Positions 5,994-6,507 of a DNA stretch of 6,507 bases are shown piece after piece. The position numbers and the translations under genes are program-made. The notes under the pieces are model-generated. The model saw only the letters and a program-made list of their open reading frames with translations. It was not told the origin of the DNA and ran no database searches. Every line of letters starts with the position of its first letter. Position 1 is the stretch's first letter. The DNA comes from Candidatus Heimdallarchaeota archaeon (lineage in GTDB: Archaea > Asgardarchaeota > Heimdallarchaeia > JABLTI01), in assembly GCA_030667035.1 (NCBI GenBank), contig DAOUWQ010000090.1, positions 1 to 6,507 of the forward strand, read 5' to 3'.

Positions 5994-6012
5994 TAGCTTC
6001 CTCTTGTTTTTC
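5971..6012 (+). terminator. Hairpin plus T-tract terminator of the four-helix membrane gene
   Basis: A long stem pairs 5971-5985 with 5991-6005 around the loop ATGCG. Thirteen of fifteen positions pair, including one G-T, with A/C mismatches at 5979/5997 and 5975/6001; the core is CTACTA/TAGTAG. It begins inside the coding sequence and contains the stop codon TAG (5991-5993). G and TTTTTCTC follow directly. It resembles an intrinsic terminator and would keep transcription from running into the acetyltransferase gene. Confidence 0.7.
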
Positions 6013-6029
6013 TCACTATTTCACGAACT

Positions 6030-6037
6030 CTTAAATA
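6030..6037 (+). promoter_or_regulatory. Candidate TATA box for the acetyltransferase gene
   Basis: CTTAAATA fits the archaeal box A pattern YTTAWATA. Initiation about 25 bases downstream, near 6060, would leave a short leader of about 26 bases. That leader contains AAGGT (6071-6075), a plausible ribosome-binding site before ATG 6086. The box comes right after the preceding terminator, consistent with an independent transcription unit. Confidence 0.45.
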
Positions 6038-6085
6038 ATTTCAAAATTAATATTGAAATAAATTAGTTATAAGGTATGCTTAATT

Positions 6086-6507
6086 ATGCGATTCCATAAG
6101 AAACTAGTTGGTAAAAAATGCTATCTCTCTTCCATTAGTCTAGACGATGCAGAAAAATGGGCAGAATGGTTTAATGATTTAGAAGTGACTATACCACTTG
6201 GTGATGAAGCTTATTTGCCAACATCTGTCGACAATCAAAAAGCAACTATTTCTGAACTAATAAAACACAATTCCTACTTCTTCAATATTGTAGACCTTAA
6301 ATCGGATGAGCTGATAGGTCGTGTGGGTTTGTTTCAAGTTAACAAAACTGATCGTAACGCTATGTTTGGTATTGTTATTGGTGAAAAAAATTATTGGAAC
6401 CAGGGCTATGGTCAAGATGCCACTCAATTGATGTTAGATTACGGATTCAATCTGTTGAATCTGCATAATATTATGTTGGGTATTTTTGCTTACAATGTAC
6501 GCGGCAT
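6086..6507 (+). CDS. GNAT-family N-acetyltransferase, RimJ/RimL-like (3' end outside window)
   Basis: The frame from ATG 6086 runs open to the right edge, giving 140 residues without a stop. The N-terminal KLVGKKCYLSSISLDDAEKW (5-24) matches the typical opening of RimJ/RimL-type acetyltransferases, where the first strand leads into a D-D-A helix. The core strand LIGRVGLFQV (76-85) and the acetyl-CoA loop GEKNYWNQGYGQDAT (99-113, with the Q/R-x-x-G-x-G/A-type motif as NQGYGQDA) follow, then LDYGFNLLNLHNIMLGIFAYN (117-137) up to the fifth strand. The family transfers acetyl from acetyl-CoA to amino groups such as protein N-termini, polyamines or small molecules; the acceptor here cannot be told. 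About 30-45 residues, normally with the N-x-x-(S/A)-x-x-x-Y-x-K-x-G-F end motif, should lie beyond the edge. AAGGT at 6071-6075 serves as ribosome-binding site. It is not obviously linked to the transporter. Confidence 0.88.
   Translation, partial: MRFHKKLVGKKCYLSSISLDDAEKWAEWFNDLEVTIPLGDEAYLPTSVDNQKATISELIKHNSYFFNIVDLKSDELIGRVGLFQVNKTDRNAMFGIVIGEKNYWNQGYGQDATQLMLDYGFNLLNLHNIMLGIFAYNVRG

Noticed and set aside
6076..6088. ATG at 6076 as start of the acetyltransferase
   Set aside because: It is out of frame with the GNAT motifs; ATG 6086 is in frame and follows AAGGT.

Overview
This AT-rich window (roughly one third G+C by eye) looks archaeal. Several upstream regions carry TTTATATA- or CTTAAATA-like boxes about 50-80 bases before the start codon. 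The better ribosome-binding sites are GGTGA-type rather than long AGGAGG tracts, and coding is dense in the standard code. The AT-rich composition plus a long double-FtsX permease would suit an Asgard (Heimdall-type) or related archaeon. That placement is inference; no marker gene settles it.

Layout: (i) the 3' end of an unrecognised gene (to 271); (ii) a TIM-barrel, endonuclease IV / xylose-isomerase-like metalloenzyme (402-1265); (iii) a two-gene MacB/LolD-type ABC transporter operon, with the ATPase at 1379-2146 and a ten-helix, 913-residue permease at 2158-4899 that ends in a hairpin-plus-T-tract terminator; (iv) a MarR-family regulator on the minus strand (4979-5404), convergent with the transporter; (v) a small four-helix membrane protein (5532-5993), divergent from the regulator and also ending in a terminator hairpin; (vi) the 5' part of a GNAT acetyltransferase (6086 to the window edge).

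The likely functional unit is the ABC transporter, the MarR regulator and the four-helix protein. The transporter should be an ATP-driven mechanotransmission or substrate-extrusion machine with two large extracytoplasmic domains. The promoter regions of the transporter operon and of the marR/membrane-protein pair share two sequence motifs, AAATCAAAT (four exact copies in the window, all in these two intergenic regions) and TAAGGATWATAMTT. This suggests that the MarR protein controls both its own divergent promoter and the transporter. No tRNA, rRNA, CRISPR array or insertion sequence was seen, and no gene-free stretch exceeds 130 bases. I do not see a clearly novel system. The most interesting signals are this candidate regulon and the complete endonuclease-IV-like metal-ligand set in the TIM-barrel protein.
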